Origin: Symbiodinium natans
Taxonomy: Eukaryota; Sar; Dinophyceae; Suessiales; Symbiodiniaceae
Reading direction: 5' to 3'
Length of the DNA: 17,500 nucleotides
NCBI GenBank assembly: GCA_905221605.1
Contig: CAJNDS010002623.1
Span: forward strand, 958,371 to 975,870
Shown here piece after piece: positions 1 to 13,526 of the stretch; position 1 is the first letter of the stretch, and each line of letters begins with the position of its first letter. The position numbers and the translations under genes are program-made. The notes beneath the pieces are model-generated. The model saw only the letters and a list, made by a program, of their open reading frames with translations, did no database searches and had not been told where the DNA came from.

Positions 1-835
1 ACGGTTCAGTGCTTCGGGTTTTGGGAGGTTTGGGGGCGGCTTTGGGTAATTCCGGGGCTGGGGATTCTCAATACATCGGTGAACGAACTCAGGCAACCCG
101 AAACCCCGAAACCCCGAAACCCAAACCCCAAACCCTCCTAAACTCAACCACTGAACCCCAAACCCTAAACCACCCCCATCACCGTGGCTTTTCCTTGGGT
201 AGGAGGAAAACGATGCGTGGCATTTGGCACCAGACGTTCTAAGCAGCTGTGGCGAAGCTTCGGCCCACGGGCCCTTAAAGAAGGGTTGAGGGTTCATGGT
301 TGAGGTATGGGGCGTAGGCAGACTAGCTTCGAGAGCTTTGTGAAATGCCAAGAGCAGCTATGGCCCGAATGTGCAGGGCCATCCAACAACACTTATGTCC
401 CACCCGACGCCCTCTCAGGCGGCAAAACCACCCCAATCTCTTCCTTTAAGGGTTCAGGCCTAAAACTCAAGTCAATCGCCTTCTTTCAAAAACCTTCTTG
501 TTCCAGCGCGTCTGTCCCTTTGTCCGAACTTTCCAGGGGTCTCAAAGAGTCGGGGGCGTCAGAAGGTATCAGGGAGGCTCAGATTCCGGCAGTTTAGAAA
601 GGGGTCTTCTAGTTCATGGTTGGGAAAATATTAAAAAGTTAGATTTACATTCCTTATTGGGTTTAAGTACCCTTAAAAATGTAAAATGGCACGCAGCTAT
701 GACAAAGCCTTACGGGGGGTCCAGGGAGGTCTTTGGGGCTCCCGGGCCATGCCAGGGGGCTTTTGCACCGCCCCCAGTCTCGGCGGCACCCGAAACCCCT
801 AAACCCTAAACCCTAAACCCTAAACCCTAAACCCC
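1..835. other. Low-density region: degenerate CCCTAAA blocks and unassigned unique sequence
   Basis: CCCTAAA-like repeats at about 95-170 and 790-835 flank some 600 bp free of telomere repeats. Open frames at 307-597 and 498-809 (plus) overlap each other, show no family motif and have no clear codon bias; I do not call them genes. Confidence 0.4.
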
Positions 836-838
836 CAA

Positions 839-898
839 ACTGCCTGAGTCATAACTCCACCATCTCTAGCATGCTTTCGGAGACACACCGCGAGGTTT
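839..898 (-). CDS. Candidate minus-strand exon next to a CCCTAAA/TTTAGGG switch
   Basis: The island between opposed arrays has an open minus frame (SLNLAVCLRKHARDGGV...) with CCCTAAACCCAG-type sequence upstream and GGCA|GTTTGG downstream. Weak support. Confidence 0.22.
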
Positions 899-1441
899 AG
901 GCTCCTGGGTTTAGGGTGTAGGGTTTGGAGTCTAGGGTAGGGTTTAGGGTTTAGGGTGTAGGGTTTAGGGTGTAGGGTTTAGGGCTTTGGGGTGTAGGGC
1001 TTAGGGCTTAAGGTTTAGGAGATTCGCCACCTGCACCTGCCACAGACTGCTGTGTTAACAGCCAGACGGCAGTACAAGAGCCAAAGCACCGTTTAAATCC
1101 GGGCATGGCTGGAAGGCGATGTGGGGTAGTTCTCCCAACTAGGTTCCCTTTTTGGGGGCCCTTGTGCTAAGGGTGCTGCACTATATAGGGGACCCAAAAG
1201 GAGGAACCCTTTGGTTAGAGAACTACCCAAAAGAAACGCCAAAGAAAATCCTGAATGGACATGAAACCCCTGACCCTTATGGCCGTTCTGGCTGGGCAAC
1301 AAACGAAATAAATCGTTTAGGGTTTAGGGTTTAGGGTTTAGGGTTTAGGGTTTAGGGTTTAGGGTTTAGGGTTTAGGGTTTAGGGTTTAGGGTTTAGGGT
1401 TTAGGGTTTAGGGTTTAGGGTTTAGGGTTTAGGGTTTAGGG
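895..1441 (+). repeat. TTTAGGG arrays around the GGGTAGTTCTC element
   Basis: A degenerate array at 895-1018 (TTTAGGGTGTAGGG variants) and a perfect array of about 18 TTTAGGG units at 1316-1441. The sequence between holds the element at 1124-1228 and no convincing exon. Confidence 0.9.
1124..1228. mobile_element. Small inverted-repeat element with GGGTAGTTCTC ends
   Basis: GGGTAGTTCTC at 1124-1134 is exactly complementary to 1218-1228. Inner blocks (AGGTTCC/GGAACCCT and CTTTTTGGG/ACCCAAAAG) extend the pairing to most of the 105 bp, so it could fold into a long hairpin. Confidence 0.7.
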
Positions 1442-1527
1442 GCACGAAAGGACCCGTCACCTAGGCCAACCCCGAGTATCATCTCAGGAGTGCGAAGCGG
1501 CTCAAGGCTTTTCTTCGGACCCCCAGG

Positions 1528-1875
1528 GCCTACTTGGAGGTTCATGGTACTTATTAGCCCGGTATGACTGTACTTATAGGGATTTAGGGTTTAGGGTTTA
1601 GGGTTTGGGGTTTGGGGTTTGGGGTTTGGGGTTTGGGGTTTGGGGTTTGGGGTTTGGGGTTTGGGCTTTTGGGCTTTTGGGCTTTTGGGCTTTTGGGGTT
1701 TGGGGGTTTGGGGGTTGGGGTTTGGGGTTTGGGGGTTTGGGGTTTGGGGTTTGGGGTTTGGGGTACTGTACTTGCAACTGTACTTATATCCATATTAGGG
1801 CATTTAGGGGGCTTATCAGTGGGTTATAAGTACAGCTATAGCTGGGTAATAAGTACCATGAACCTCCAAGTAGGC
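1528..1875. mobile_element. Terminal-inverted-repeat (MITE-like) element, copy A, split by a telomere-type array
   Basis: Terminal inverted repeats are perfect for about 29 bp: GCCTACTTGGAGGTTCATGG... at 1528 and its complement ending ...CCAAGTAGGC at 1875. The interior matches copy B at 8036-8175 (shared ACTGTACTTATA and TTAGGGCA(C/T)TTAGGGGGCTTA). Between 1578 and 1763 about 185 bp of TTTAGGG/TTTGGGG repeats interrupt it. ACTGTACTT occurs on both sides of the interruption. No coding capacity. Confidence 0.85.
1578..1763 (+). repeat. TTTAGGG/TTTGGGG array inserted in a TIR element
   Basis: Three TTTAGGG units, then TTTGGGG homogenised over about 60 bp, then four octamers of the TTTTGGGC type, then TTTGGGG again. 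It interrupts copy A of the TIR element. Confidence 0.9.
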
Positions 1876-2079
1876 TTTGGGTGTTTGGGCCGTTAGAAGG
1901 CGTGAGTCCTGAAGGCCCGAAACCCCCGAAGCGTAAACCGCAAGCCCCTCAAGCCCCTAAACCCTAACCCTGAATCCTAAACACTAAACCCCAAAGCCTA
2001 AGCCCTAAACCCTAAACCCTAAATCCTAAATCCTAAATCCTAAACCCGAAACCCAAACCCTAAACCCTAAGGTCAGAGG

Positions 2080-2144
2080 ATGCCACACAAGCGCGAGCAC
2101 ACCAGATGCCCGATGCTGCGGAGGATGCCTCCCTCCAGCATCGC
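2080..2144 (-). CDS. Candidate minus-strand exon: AMLEGGILRSIGHLVCSRLC
   Basis: After CTTTGCAAG|GCG an open frame of about 22 codons with high G/C at third positions ends at a TGA near 2080. It may be a 3' terminal exon or may be cut by an internal donor. No family recognised. Confidence 0.35.
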
Positions 2145-2510
2145 CTTGCAAAGCAAGGAATAGGGTTTAGGGTTTGGGGGTTTGGGGTTTAGGGTTTAGG
2201 GTTTAGGGTTTCGAGAGTGTAGGGTTTAGGGTTTGGGGTTTAGGGTTTAGGGTTTAGGGTTTAGGGTTTAGGGTTTAGGGTTTAGGGTTTAGGGTTTAGG
2301 GTTAGGGTTTAGGCCTGAGGAACTTTCGGAATTCGCCTCCCTATTCACGCCCCTCGAAGGGTTGACAGGGTGGCTTAAGGCCCCGAAGGCCCCAATTTCC
2401 TACTAACAACGAGTAAGTTGCCCGAAACCCCAAACCCGGAACCCCTAAACCCTAACCCTAAACCCTAAACCCTAAACCCTAAACCCTAAACCCTAAACCC
2501 TAACCCCCAC

Positions 2511-2571
2511 CAGCCTTCGCCCCCAGCTCCAGGGGCTCCGCGAACTGTCCCTCGGGGTCGGAGACGGAGAC
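2511..2571 (-). CDS. Candidate minus-strand exon: VSVSDPEGQFAEPLELGAK
   Basis: Acceptor CACCGTTGCAG|GTC; donor GCGAAG|GCTGG (2515) or GCTG|GTGGGG (2511). Nearly all codons end in G/C. The plus strand is also open, with a strong pyrimidine-AG, so strand choice rests on the neighbouring C2 exons. Confidence 0.4.
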
Positions 2572-2903
2572 CTGCAACGGTGCTCGGCAGATCGGGTCAG
2601 GCCTTGGGGGTTTAGGGTTTAGGGTTTAGGGTTTAGGGTTTAGGGTTTAGGGTTTAGGGTTTAGGGTTTAGGGTTTCGGGTTTAGGGTTTAGGGTCCCAA
2701 ACCCTGAACACTATAGACCCAAGAGCCCCTGAACCCTAAACACCCTAAGTCTGAAAAATTAGAAGGAAAAAAAAGAAAACTAACCCTAAAACCCGTCTAG
2801 ACCTGAGAACCCGTCTAGACCTGAGAACCCTAAATCCCGAAAAAACAAGCCCCTGAAACCCTAAAACCCTTTAAACACACCTAAGCACCCCTAAACAAAA
2901 AAC

Positions 2904-2983
2904 TCGCAAAGCTGCCTTGATGTAAGACTCCTCATTTGGGTCGTCGGTCTGCAGCCTCAGCCTCGAGAGGCGACTCTTTGATG
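2904..2983 (-). CDS. Candidate minus-strand exon: SRLSRLRLQTDDPNEESYIK
   Basis: An open frame between CCCGAAG|CATC and TTGCGA|GTTTTT encodes SRLSRLRLQTDDPNEESY and then IKAALR. It is flanked by CCCTAAA-type repeats on the left and TTTAGGG on the right. No family recognised. Confidence 0.4.
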
Positions 2984-3130
2984 CTTCGGGTTTAGGCTTT
3001 CAGGGTGTTTAGGGTCTAGGGTTTCGAGAGTGTAGGGTTTAGGGTTTAGGGTTTAGGGTTTAGGGTTTAGGGTTTAGGGTTCAGGGTTCAGGGTTTAGGG
3101 TTTAGGGTTTAGGGTTTAGGGCCACAACAC

Positions 3131-3176
3131 GCTTCATAAAGGGGATGCATCCAACTTCTTGGTTCGGTCCTCGATG
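3131..3176 (-). CDS. Candidate downstream exon of the C2 gene
   Basis: The minus strand has CTCACCTCCCGACATGTCCCAG-type pyrimidine sequence before 3176 and a possible GT donor at AAGC|GTGTTG. Open frames read HRGPNQEVGCIPFMK or IEDRTKKLDASPL; either could end a C2 domain. The plus strand is also open, with a good GGGAG|GTGAGAG donor at 3194, so the strand is not settled. Confidence 0.3.
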
Positions 3177-3414
3177 CTGGGACATGTCGGGAGGTGAGAG
3201 TACTGCTTTAGCCCAAAACCCAGAAATCTTAAGCCCGAAAACCCAACCCCCAAAACCCGAAGACCACGCACTCCGAACACCCCCCGTTTAGGGGTTGAGG
3301 GTGAAGGGTCTAGGGGTGTAGGGGTTTCGGGTTTAGGGTTTAGGGTTCAGGGTCTAGGGTTTTGGGTTTAGGTTCACAAAGCCACGAGCAACCCGGTGAA
3401 CCCTGCCAGGCGAC

Positions 3415-8719
<5,305 letters not shown>

Positions 8720-9043
8720 CTTCGTAGCGGTGCACAAGCCCGGTGGATGGTTTAGGGTTGAGGGTTTAGGGGGTTGAGGGTTTAGGGTTTAGGGCTCTCA
8801 GGGTTCAGGGTACGGGGTTTAGGGTTAGGGGTTTAGGGTTGCAAGCTCAGGGTTGAGGTTTAGGGTTTAGGGTTTGGGCTCAGGGCTGAGAGTTTAGGGC
8901 TTAGGGCTCAGGGTTGAGGGTTTAGGGTTTAGGGCTCCGGGAGGTTTAAGTCTGAAAGGTTGTGATAGTCATAGACTAGGTCACAAGGGCCCTGTTAGTA
9001 TGGGCACTCAATTCGGGAGCCCTTAGAACCCCCCTTTTTGGGT

Positions 9044-9082
<39 letters not shown>

Positions 9083-9330
9083 GGGGTTCAGAGGGTTTAG
9101 GGTTTAGGGTTTAGGGTTTAGGGTTTAGGGTTGAGGGTTGAGGGTTGAGGGTTGGGGGTTGAGGGTTCTTATATTGAGGGACCACGTAAGCTAGCCTCAC
9201 AAAGATGCGCTGTCAGATACGGACTCGGACGACTTCTGTGGTGCAAACCCTACCACGGGTTTCCGGTGGCTGCACTACAGGTACATATACGCATGCATTT
9301 AGTGCTTAGGGTTTAGGGTTTAGGGTTTAC

Positions 9331-9362
9331 GGCTTAGTTTCCCCTTCTTTGAGGATGGCTGT
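9331..9362 (-). CDS. Candidate exon: TAILKEGETK
   Basis: A strong pyrimidine tract (GGATTTTTTTGCTTTTCAAG|ACA) precedes it and the donor AAGCC|GTAAAC lies at the edge of a telomere-type array. The peptide TAILKEGETKP resembles the strand before PxWN in C2 domains, so a second C2 domain upstream is possible. Confidence 0.35.
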
Positions 9363-9534
9363 CTTGAAAAGCAAAAAAATCCAAGCAGACACCCACAGCT
9401 TTGCCTTCCCTTGCCTACACCCTAAACACCTTAAACCCCCGCCCTAAACCCTAACCCCCAACCCTAAACCCTAAACCCTGGGGTCTGAACTCTGAACCAT
9501 GCACCCTAAGCCCTAAACCCAAGAAAAAAAACAC

Positions 9535-9558
9535 CAGGGTGGTGGGGTCGGGGTGGCT
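9535..9558 (-). CDS. Candidate micro-exon (24 nt)
   Basis: TTTCTTCCGGATGTAG|AGCC and CCCTG|GTGTTTTTTT are good splice signals around eight codons (SHPDPTTL). Too short to identify. Confidence 0.25.
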
Positions 9559-9675
9559 CTACATCCGGAAGAAACCCCGAGACACCAAACCCTAAAACCC
9601 TGAAGAGCGAGACCTTGCAGGGTTTAGGGTCTAGCGCATACCCCGAGACCCCAGACCCCTAAACTCTTACTTAAC

Positions 9676-9733
9676 CTATCAGAGGACCCTGATTTAGAAC
9701 CTCCCCCCGATAACCTCCAGCCCCTGACATGAT
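9676..9733 (-). CDS. Candidate exon: IMSGAGGYRGEVLNQGPLI
   Basis: Bounded by TTTGTGCACTGCAAG|ATC and ATAG|GTTAAGT on the minus strand, with an open frame of 19 codons plus one base. No family recognised. Confidence 0.3.
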
Positions 9734-9923
9734 CTTGCAGTGCACAAAGATATACGGGGTTGTAATTTTTTGTACGACCATAGGGACCTAAACCCCAAAC
9801 AAGGATCTAACAATCTCAAACTGTAAGCCTTCCTATTCCCCAAACCCTAAACCTCCTAACCCTAAACCCCAAACCCCAAACCCCAAACCCTAAACCCTAA
9901 ACCCTAAACCCTCAACCCTAAAC

Positions 9924-9986
9924 CCGGTCCAGAAAACAGGCCTGCAGCTTGCTGGCCTCCACTCCGCTAGGCTTGGGGAAGCGGCC
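9924..9986 (-). CDS. Candidate exon whose donor is the telomere-type repeat: GRFPKPSG...FLDR
   Basis: Acceptor GGCGCCCCTTCAG|GGC is strong. Twenty-one codons (GRFPKPSGVEASKLQACFLD plus R) end at GACCGG|GTTTAGGG, where the GT donor is the first unit of the adjacent array read on the minus strand. The codon phase is 0 at both ends. Confidence 0.42.
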
Positions 9987-10187
9987 CTGAAGGGGCGCCG
10001 AAGCCGATGTGGGGATGGTTTAGGGTTTAGGGTTTAGGGTTTAGGGTTTAGGGTTTAGGGTTTGGGGTTTGGGGTTTGGGTTTAGGGTTTCGGGCTAGTT
10101 TCGGGTTTAGGGTTGAGGGTTGAGGGTTTAGCGTTTCGGGCTAGTTTCGGGTTTAGGGTTTAGGGTTTAGGGTTGAGGGTTTAGGGT

Positions 10188-10261
<74 letters not shown>

Positions 10262-10708
10262 GGTTTAGGGTTTAGGGTTTAGGGTCTTCAAGCATCAGGG
10301 ATTCAGCAAGCGGGGTTACATGTAAGGGTAACCATACTGCCCCAATTCAGGTACGTCTAACTCCACTTACCAAGTGCCCCGATCCTCCAAGAAGGGTTTG
10401 GGGTTTGGAAAACAAGGTTTATGCTTGGGGAGCCGAATTGAGGACAGTGCCCTAAACCCTAAACCCTAAACCCTAAACCCTAAACCCTAAACCCTAAACC
10501 CTTCTTGTTCTCTCAGAAAGGGGAGATATTGTAATGGGCATCCACCAAGAGGGACCACAAGGACCTCGTCTGTTGGAGGGTTAGGGCCATGACACAACGG
10601 CCCCCTGAGAAGGATGCCAGAGTTCCTAAACCCTAAACCCTAAACCCTAAACACTAAACCCTCAACCCTCAACCCTAAACCCTAAACCCTAAACCCTAAA
10701 CCCTAAAC

Positions 10709-10762
10709 CCGAACAAGAAAAGGAAAGTCAGCTTGCCAACTTCCTGGAACCCGGAGCCTGAT
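10709..10762 (-). CDS. Candidate exon with telomere-type donor: IRLRVPGSWQADFPFLVR
   Basis: CTTCCGGGACCTCAG|ATC to GTTCGG|GTTTAGGG, exactly 18 codons. As with 9924-9986 the intron starts with the repeat itself. A second frame (SGSGFQEVGKLTFLF) is also open. Confidence 0.38.
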
Positions 10763-11139
10763 CTGAGGTCCCGGAAGGATGGTGTAGGGCTTAGGGTTTA
10801 GGTTTAGGGTTTCGGGTTTAGGGTTTAGGGTTTGGGGGTTTGGGGGTTTGGGGGTTTGGGGGTTTGGGGGTTTGGGGGTTTGGGGCTTGGGGCTTAGGGC
10901 TTCGGGTTTAGGATTAGGGCGTTAGAGTTGAGACATTCAAAGAGGCCTCAGACTGAGAGGACCCAAGGTTTTCTTGGCTTAAGCAAGGGAAACCAAGCCC
11001 TGCAACCCTGAACAGAGACCCTTAACGGTGGAGACCCACCCAGCCCTGAAGCCCTAAACCCTAAACCCTAAACCCGAACCCTAAACCCTAAACCCCCAAA
11101 CCCTAACCCCTAAACCCTTCAACCCTAAAGAACTCAGAC

Positions 11140-11166
11140 GCAGACCGCCGAGTCTGAGATCCGCAG
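11140..11166 (-). CDS. Candidate exon: LRISDSAVC
   Basis: CTTGGAG|CTG to GTCTGC|GTCTGAG, nine codons. The frame is also open upstream (KPALELRISDSAVC), recalling a C2 strand before loop 3. A T28G16 run lies about 30 bp further upstream in the sense direction. Confidence 0.28.
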
Positions 11167-11196
11167 CTCCAAGGCCGGCTTTTGCCTCTTTTATTG

Positions 11197-11240
11197 TTTT
11201 TTTTTTTTTTTTTTTTTTTTTTTTGGGGGGGGGGGGGGGG
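11197..11240. repeat. Homopolymer junction T28G16 leading into TTAGGG repeats
   Basis: Twenty-eight T then sixteen G, immediately followed by TTAGGGTTTAGGG. Same T-then-G polarity as the telomere-type unit and as the 4688 tract. Confidence 0.9.
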
Positions 11241-12130
11241 TTAGGGTTTAGGGTTTAGGCTAGTATAGGGTTTAGGGTTTAGGGTTTAGGGCTTAGGGTT
11301 TAGAGGTTTAGGGGTTTAGGGGTTTAGCGTTTAGGGTCTAGGGTTCGGGGATTTGGGGGTTTAGGGGTTTAGGGGTTTAGGGGTTTAGGGGTTTAGGGGT
11401 TTAGGGGTTTAGGGGTTTAGGGGTTTAGGGGTTTAGGGGTTAGGGTCTAGGGTTCGGGGATTTGGGGGTTGAGTGCTTCTTAGGAGTTGCTTCTTAGTTT
11501 TTCGCTCTAGACAGGCACCTAAACCGGTAAGCTTAAGCTCGTACCCCTAAAGGAATACTTGAACATACACCCAACATGGCTCCTATGTTACGAGGTCCTC
11601 AGCCCCCATCTTACTTGTCCAGCTTCCCGGGGAACTCAAGGCTGGAACCTGAAAGTTGTACTACCCCAAACAAAGGCAGGTTGAGGGTTCAGGGTTTAGG
11701 GTTTAGAGTTTGAGGTTTGGGGTTTAGGGTTTAGGGTTTAGGGTTTGGGGTTTAGGGTTTAGGGTTTAGGGCCTAAGTTTCGGGTTGTGTTACTTGCTCG
11801 ACCACTGTGTTGCGAGGCAGCGTGTGATACATTCCGATTCCTCAACGCCCGCGTGCATTGGTTCCTGTTGGTGGTTGCTCGCCTTTCTTCTGCCGGACTT
11901 CGGCTGTCTTGTGTCGGCACAATCCCTACATTGAAAGCAGGTTGTGGGTTTAGGGTTTAGGGTTTAGGGTTTAGGGTTTAGGGTTTAGGGTTTAGGGTTT
12001 AGGGTTTAGGGTTTAGGGTTTGGGGTTTAGGCTTTAAGGTTGCTCTCGTAGAACTTTCGCGTCTCGCGAAGCCAACCCTAGGCCCTAAACCCCCCTAAAC
12101 CCTCAACCCTCAACCATCAGCCCTAAACCC
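11241..12130. repeat. TTTAGGG arrays with an eight-base TTTAGGGG block
   Basis: TTTAGGG 11241-11300, TTTAGGGG octamers about 11350-11440, TTTAGGG 11690-11772 and 11945-12020, CCCTAAA 12078-12128. The island 11780-11945 has a 45-codon open minus frame ending at AGCAA|GTAACA, unassigned. Confidence 0.88.
11615..11648 (-). CDS. Candidate exon: SSLEFPGKLDK
   Basis: AGTACAACTTTCAG|GTTCC and GACAA|GTAAGATG are among the best splice signals in the window. The frame SSLEFPGKLDK is consistent with the segment after WN in a C2 domain, but this is only a resemblance. Confidence 0.38.
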
Positions 12131-12173
12131 TCAGCCGGCCGCAGAAAAAGCGTCCTGTGCAACCTCTCACGCG
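12129..12173 (-). CDS. Candidate exon with telomere-type donor: RVRGCTGRFFCGRLR
   Basis: TCTGGCTCTTTTAG|CGC to CTGAGG|GTTTAGGG, exactly 15 codons. Third example of an open block whose GT donor belongs to the adjacent array. Confidence 0.35.
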
Positions 12174-12199
12174 CTAAAAGAGCCAGACTTGGAGGTCTG

Positions 12200-12338
12200 A
12201 ATTATAATAATAATCATAATAACAATAAGAAGAAGAAGAATAACAATAACAATAATAATAATCATCATCATCATAATCATGATCATAATCATAATCATAA
12301 CAATGATAAGAAGAAGAAGAAGAATAAGGGCCCGGGTT
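12200..12338. repeat. Mixed trinucleotide microsatellite (AAT/ATC/AAG)
   Basis: Runs of ATAATA, ATCATC, AATCAT and AAGAAG alternate over about 140 bp. Hydrophobic frames on the minus strand are repeat artefacts. Confidence 0.85.
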
Positions 12339-12379
12339 ATAATAAGTGCACCAAGCAAGGGCTCCTAAGTTAGGGAACC

Positions 12380-13445
12380 TACCACAAACGGCTCACAGGG
12401 TCTACACTCAGCGCTTTGAAGCCTGAGAACTCTAAAGCATGAAACCTCGAAAACATCAAACATCCCACATACCCAAGAGCAAAGAACGACACAATGCTGG
12501 AGGATCCTAAGGCATAAAACCCTACGAAACCTGAACGGCAAACCCTGTGGACCTTAAACCCTAAATCCCACAAACCCTAAACCCCCAATAACCGCAAGCA
12601 CTAAACTAAACCGCAAAACCCCAAACAACAACCCCCTAAACCCTCAACACTAAACCCCGAAACCTCCAAACCCCAAAGCCCAAAAAAACCCTAAACCCTA
12701 AACCCTAAACCTACACATTTTCCGAAAGGAAAACAAAGAAAAACACTGCCCAGGAGTCAGAAGCCGAGTGGCTTAGATGCTTCCGCCTTCTCCCTCAGCT
12801 GCCTCGCCCAGGGTTTAGGGTTTAGGGTTTGGGGTGTGGGGTTTAGGGTTTAGGGTTTAGGGTTTAGGGTTTAGGGTTTAGGGTTTAGGGTTTAGGGTTT
12901 AGGGTTTAGGGTTTAGGGTTTAGGGTTTAGGGATTGGGGTTTCGGGTTTCGGGTTTCGGGTTTCGGGTTTAAGGTTTAGGGTTTAGGGTTTAGGGTTTAG
13001 GGTTGAGGGTTGAGGGTTGAGGGTTTAGGGTTTAGGGTTTAGGGTTGAACCCAAGCAGCATGAAAGCAGGAAGCCCCGGGATGCGCCTTTCAGGAGGTGG
13101 GATGTGGAGTTGGGAGGGTTGAGGGGGGGTTGAGCTAGGGTTTAGGGTTTAGGGTTTAGGGTTTAGTGTTTAGGGTTTAGGGTTTAGGGTTTAGGGTTTA
13201 GGGTTGAGGGGATTGACGGGGTTGAGGGGGTTGAGAGGGGTTGAGGGGGGTTGAGCTGAGGGGGGGGTTAAGGGGGTAGGCTCTCAACCCTAAACCCAGG
13301 ACCTTGAACCCTCAAATCCTCAAGCCCTGCATCTAGTTCGTGGCACCCTACACCCTAAACCCTAAACCCTAAACCCTAAACCCTAAACCCTAAACCCTAA
13401 ACCCTAAACTCTAAACCCTAAACCCTAAACCCTAAACCCTAAACC
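12380..13445. repeat. Degenerate CCCTAAA then long TTTAGGG and opposed arrays
   Basis: 12535-12712 is degenerate CCCTAAA; 12809-13045 is TTTAGGG with a short TTTCGGG run near 12945-12970; 13138-13206 is TTTAGGG; 13207-13275 is GGGGTTGA-like; 13345-13445 is CCCTAAA. Islands 12385-12535 and 12715-12808 show nothing recognisable. Confidence 0.88.
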
Positions 13446-13464
13446 GTGGCTCCACGACACCTAC

Positions 13465-13509
13465 CGGGTCCCGTGCCGAAGCGGGCTTGCAGCCGGAGAC
13501 CACGAAGCG
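13465..13509 (-). CDS. Candidate exon: RFVVSGCKPASARDP
   Basis: CTCCAG|CGC (or TTCCAG|ACG at 13519) to GACCCG|GTAGGTG on the minus strand. Fifteen codons, mostly G/C-ending; RFVVSGCKPA resembles a C2 first strand. The plus strand (WLHDTYRVPCRSGL) is also open. Confidence 0.38.
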
Positions 13510-13526
13510 CTGGAGTCGTCTGGAAC

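Larger units (their letters stand above)
1935..3120. repeat. Alternating telomere-type arrays with exon-like islands
   Basis: CCCTAAA at about 1950-2070, TTTAGGG 2162-2310, CCCTAAA 2421-2505, TTTAGGG 2607-2695, degenerate CCCTAAA 2698-2890, TTTAGGG 2985-3120. Orientation flips across most islands. The island 2313-2420 has open frames on both strands and is left unassigned. Confidence 0.9.
9410..11130. repeat. Alternating arrays with TTGAGGG and TTTGGGGG homogenised blocks
   Basis: CCCTAAA 9420-9480 and 9840-9925; TTTAGGG 10017-10075; TTGAGGG about 10176-10262; CCCTAAA 10449-10502 and 10626-10710; TTTGGGGG about 10827-10885; CCCTAAA 11045-11130. Islands 10500-10620 and 10910-11040 have long open minus frames but no family signal. 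Confidence 0.88.

Noticed and set aside
307-597. 96-codon plus-strand frame as a gene
   Set aside because: No recognisable motif, no codon bias like the real exons, and overlapped by another frame.
1316-1441. True chromosome end (telomere)
   Set aside because: All arrays are short, internal, of both orientations and followed by unique sequence; a terminal telomere would be one long array at the contig end.
12755-12800. tRNA-like string AGCCGAGTGGCTTAGATGC
   Set aside because: Resembles a tRNA D-arm, but no T-arm, acceptor stem or anticodon arm can be paired around it.
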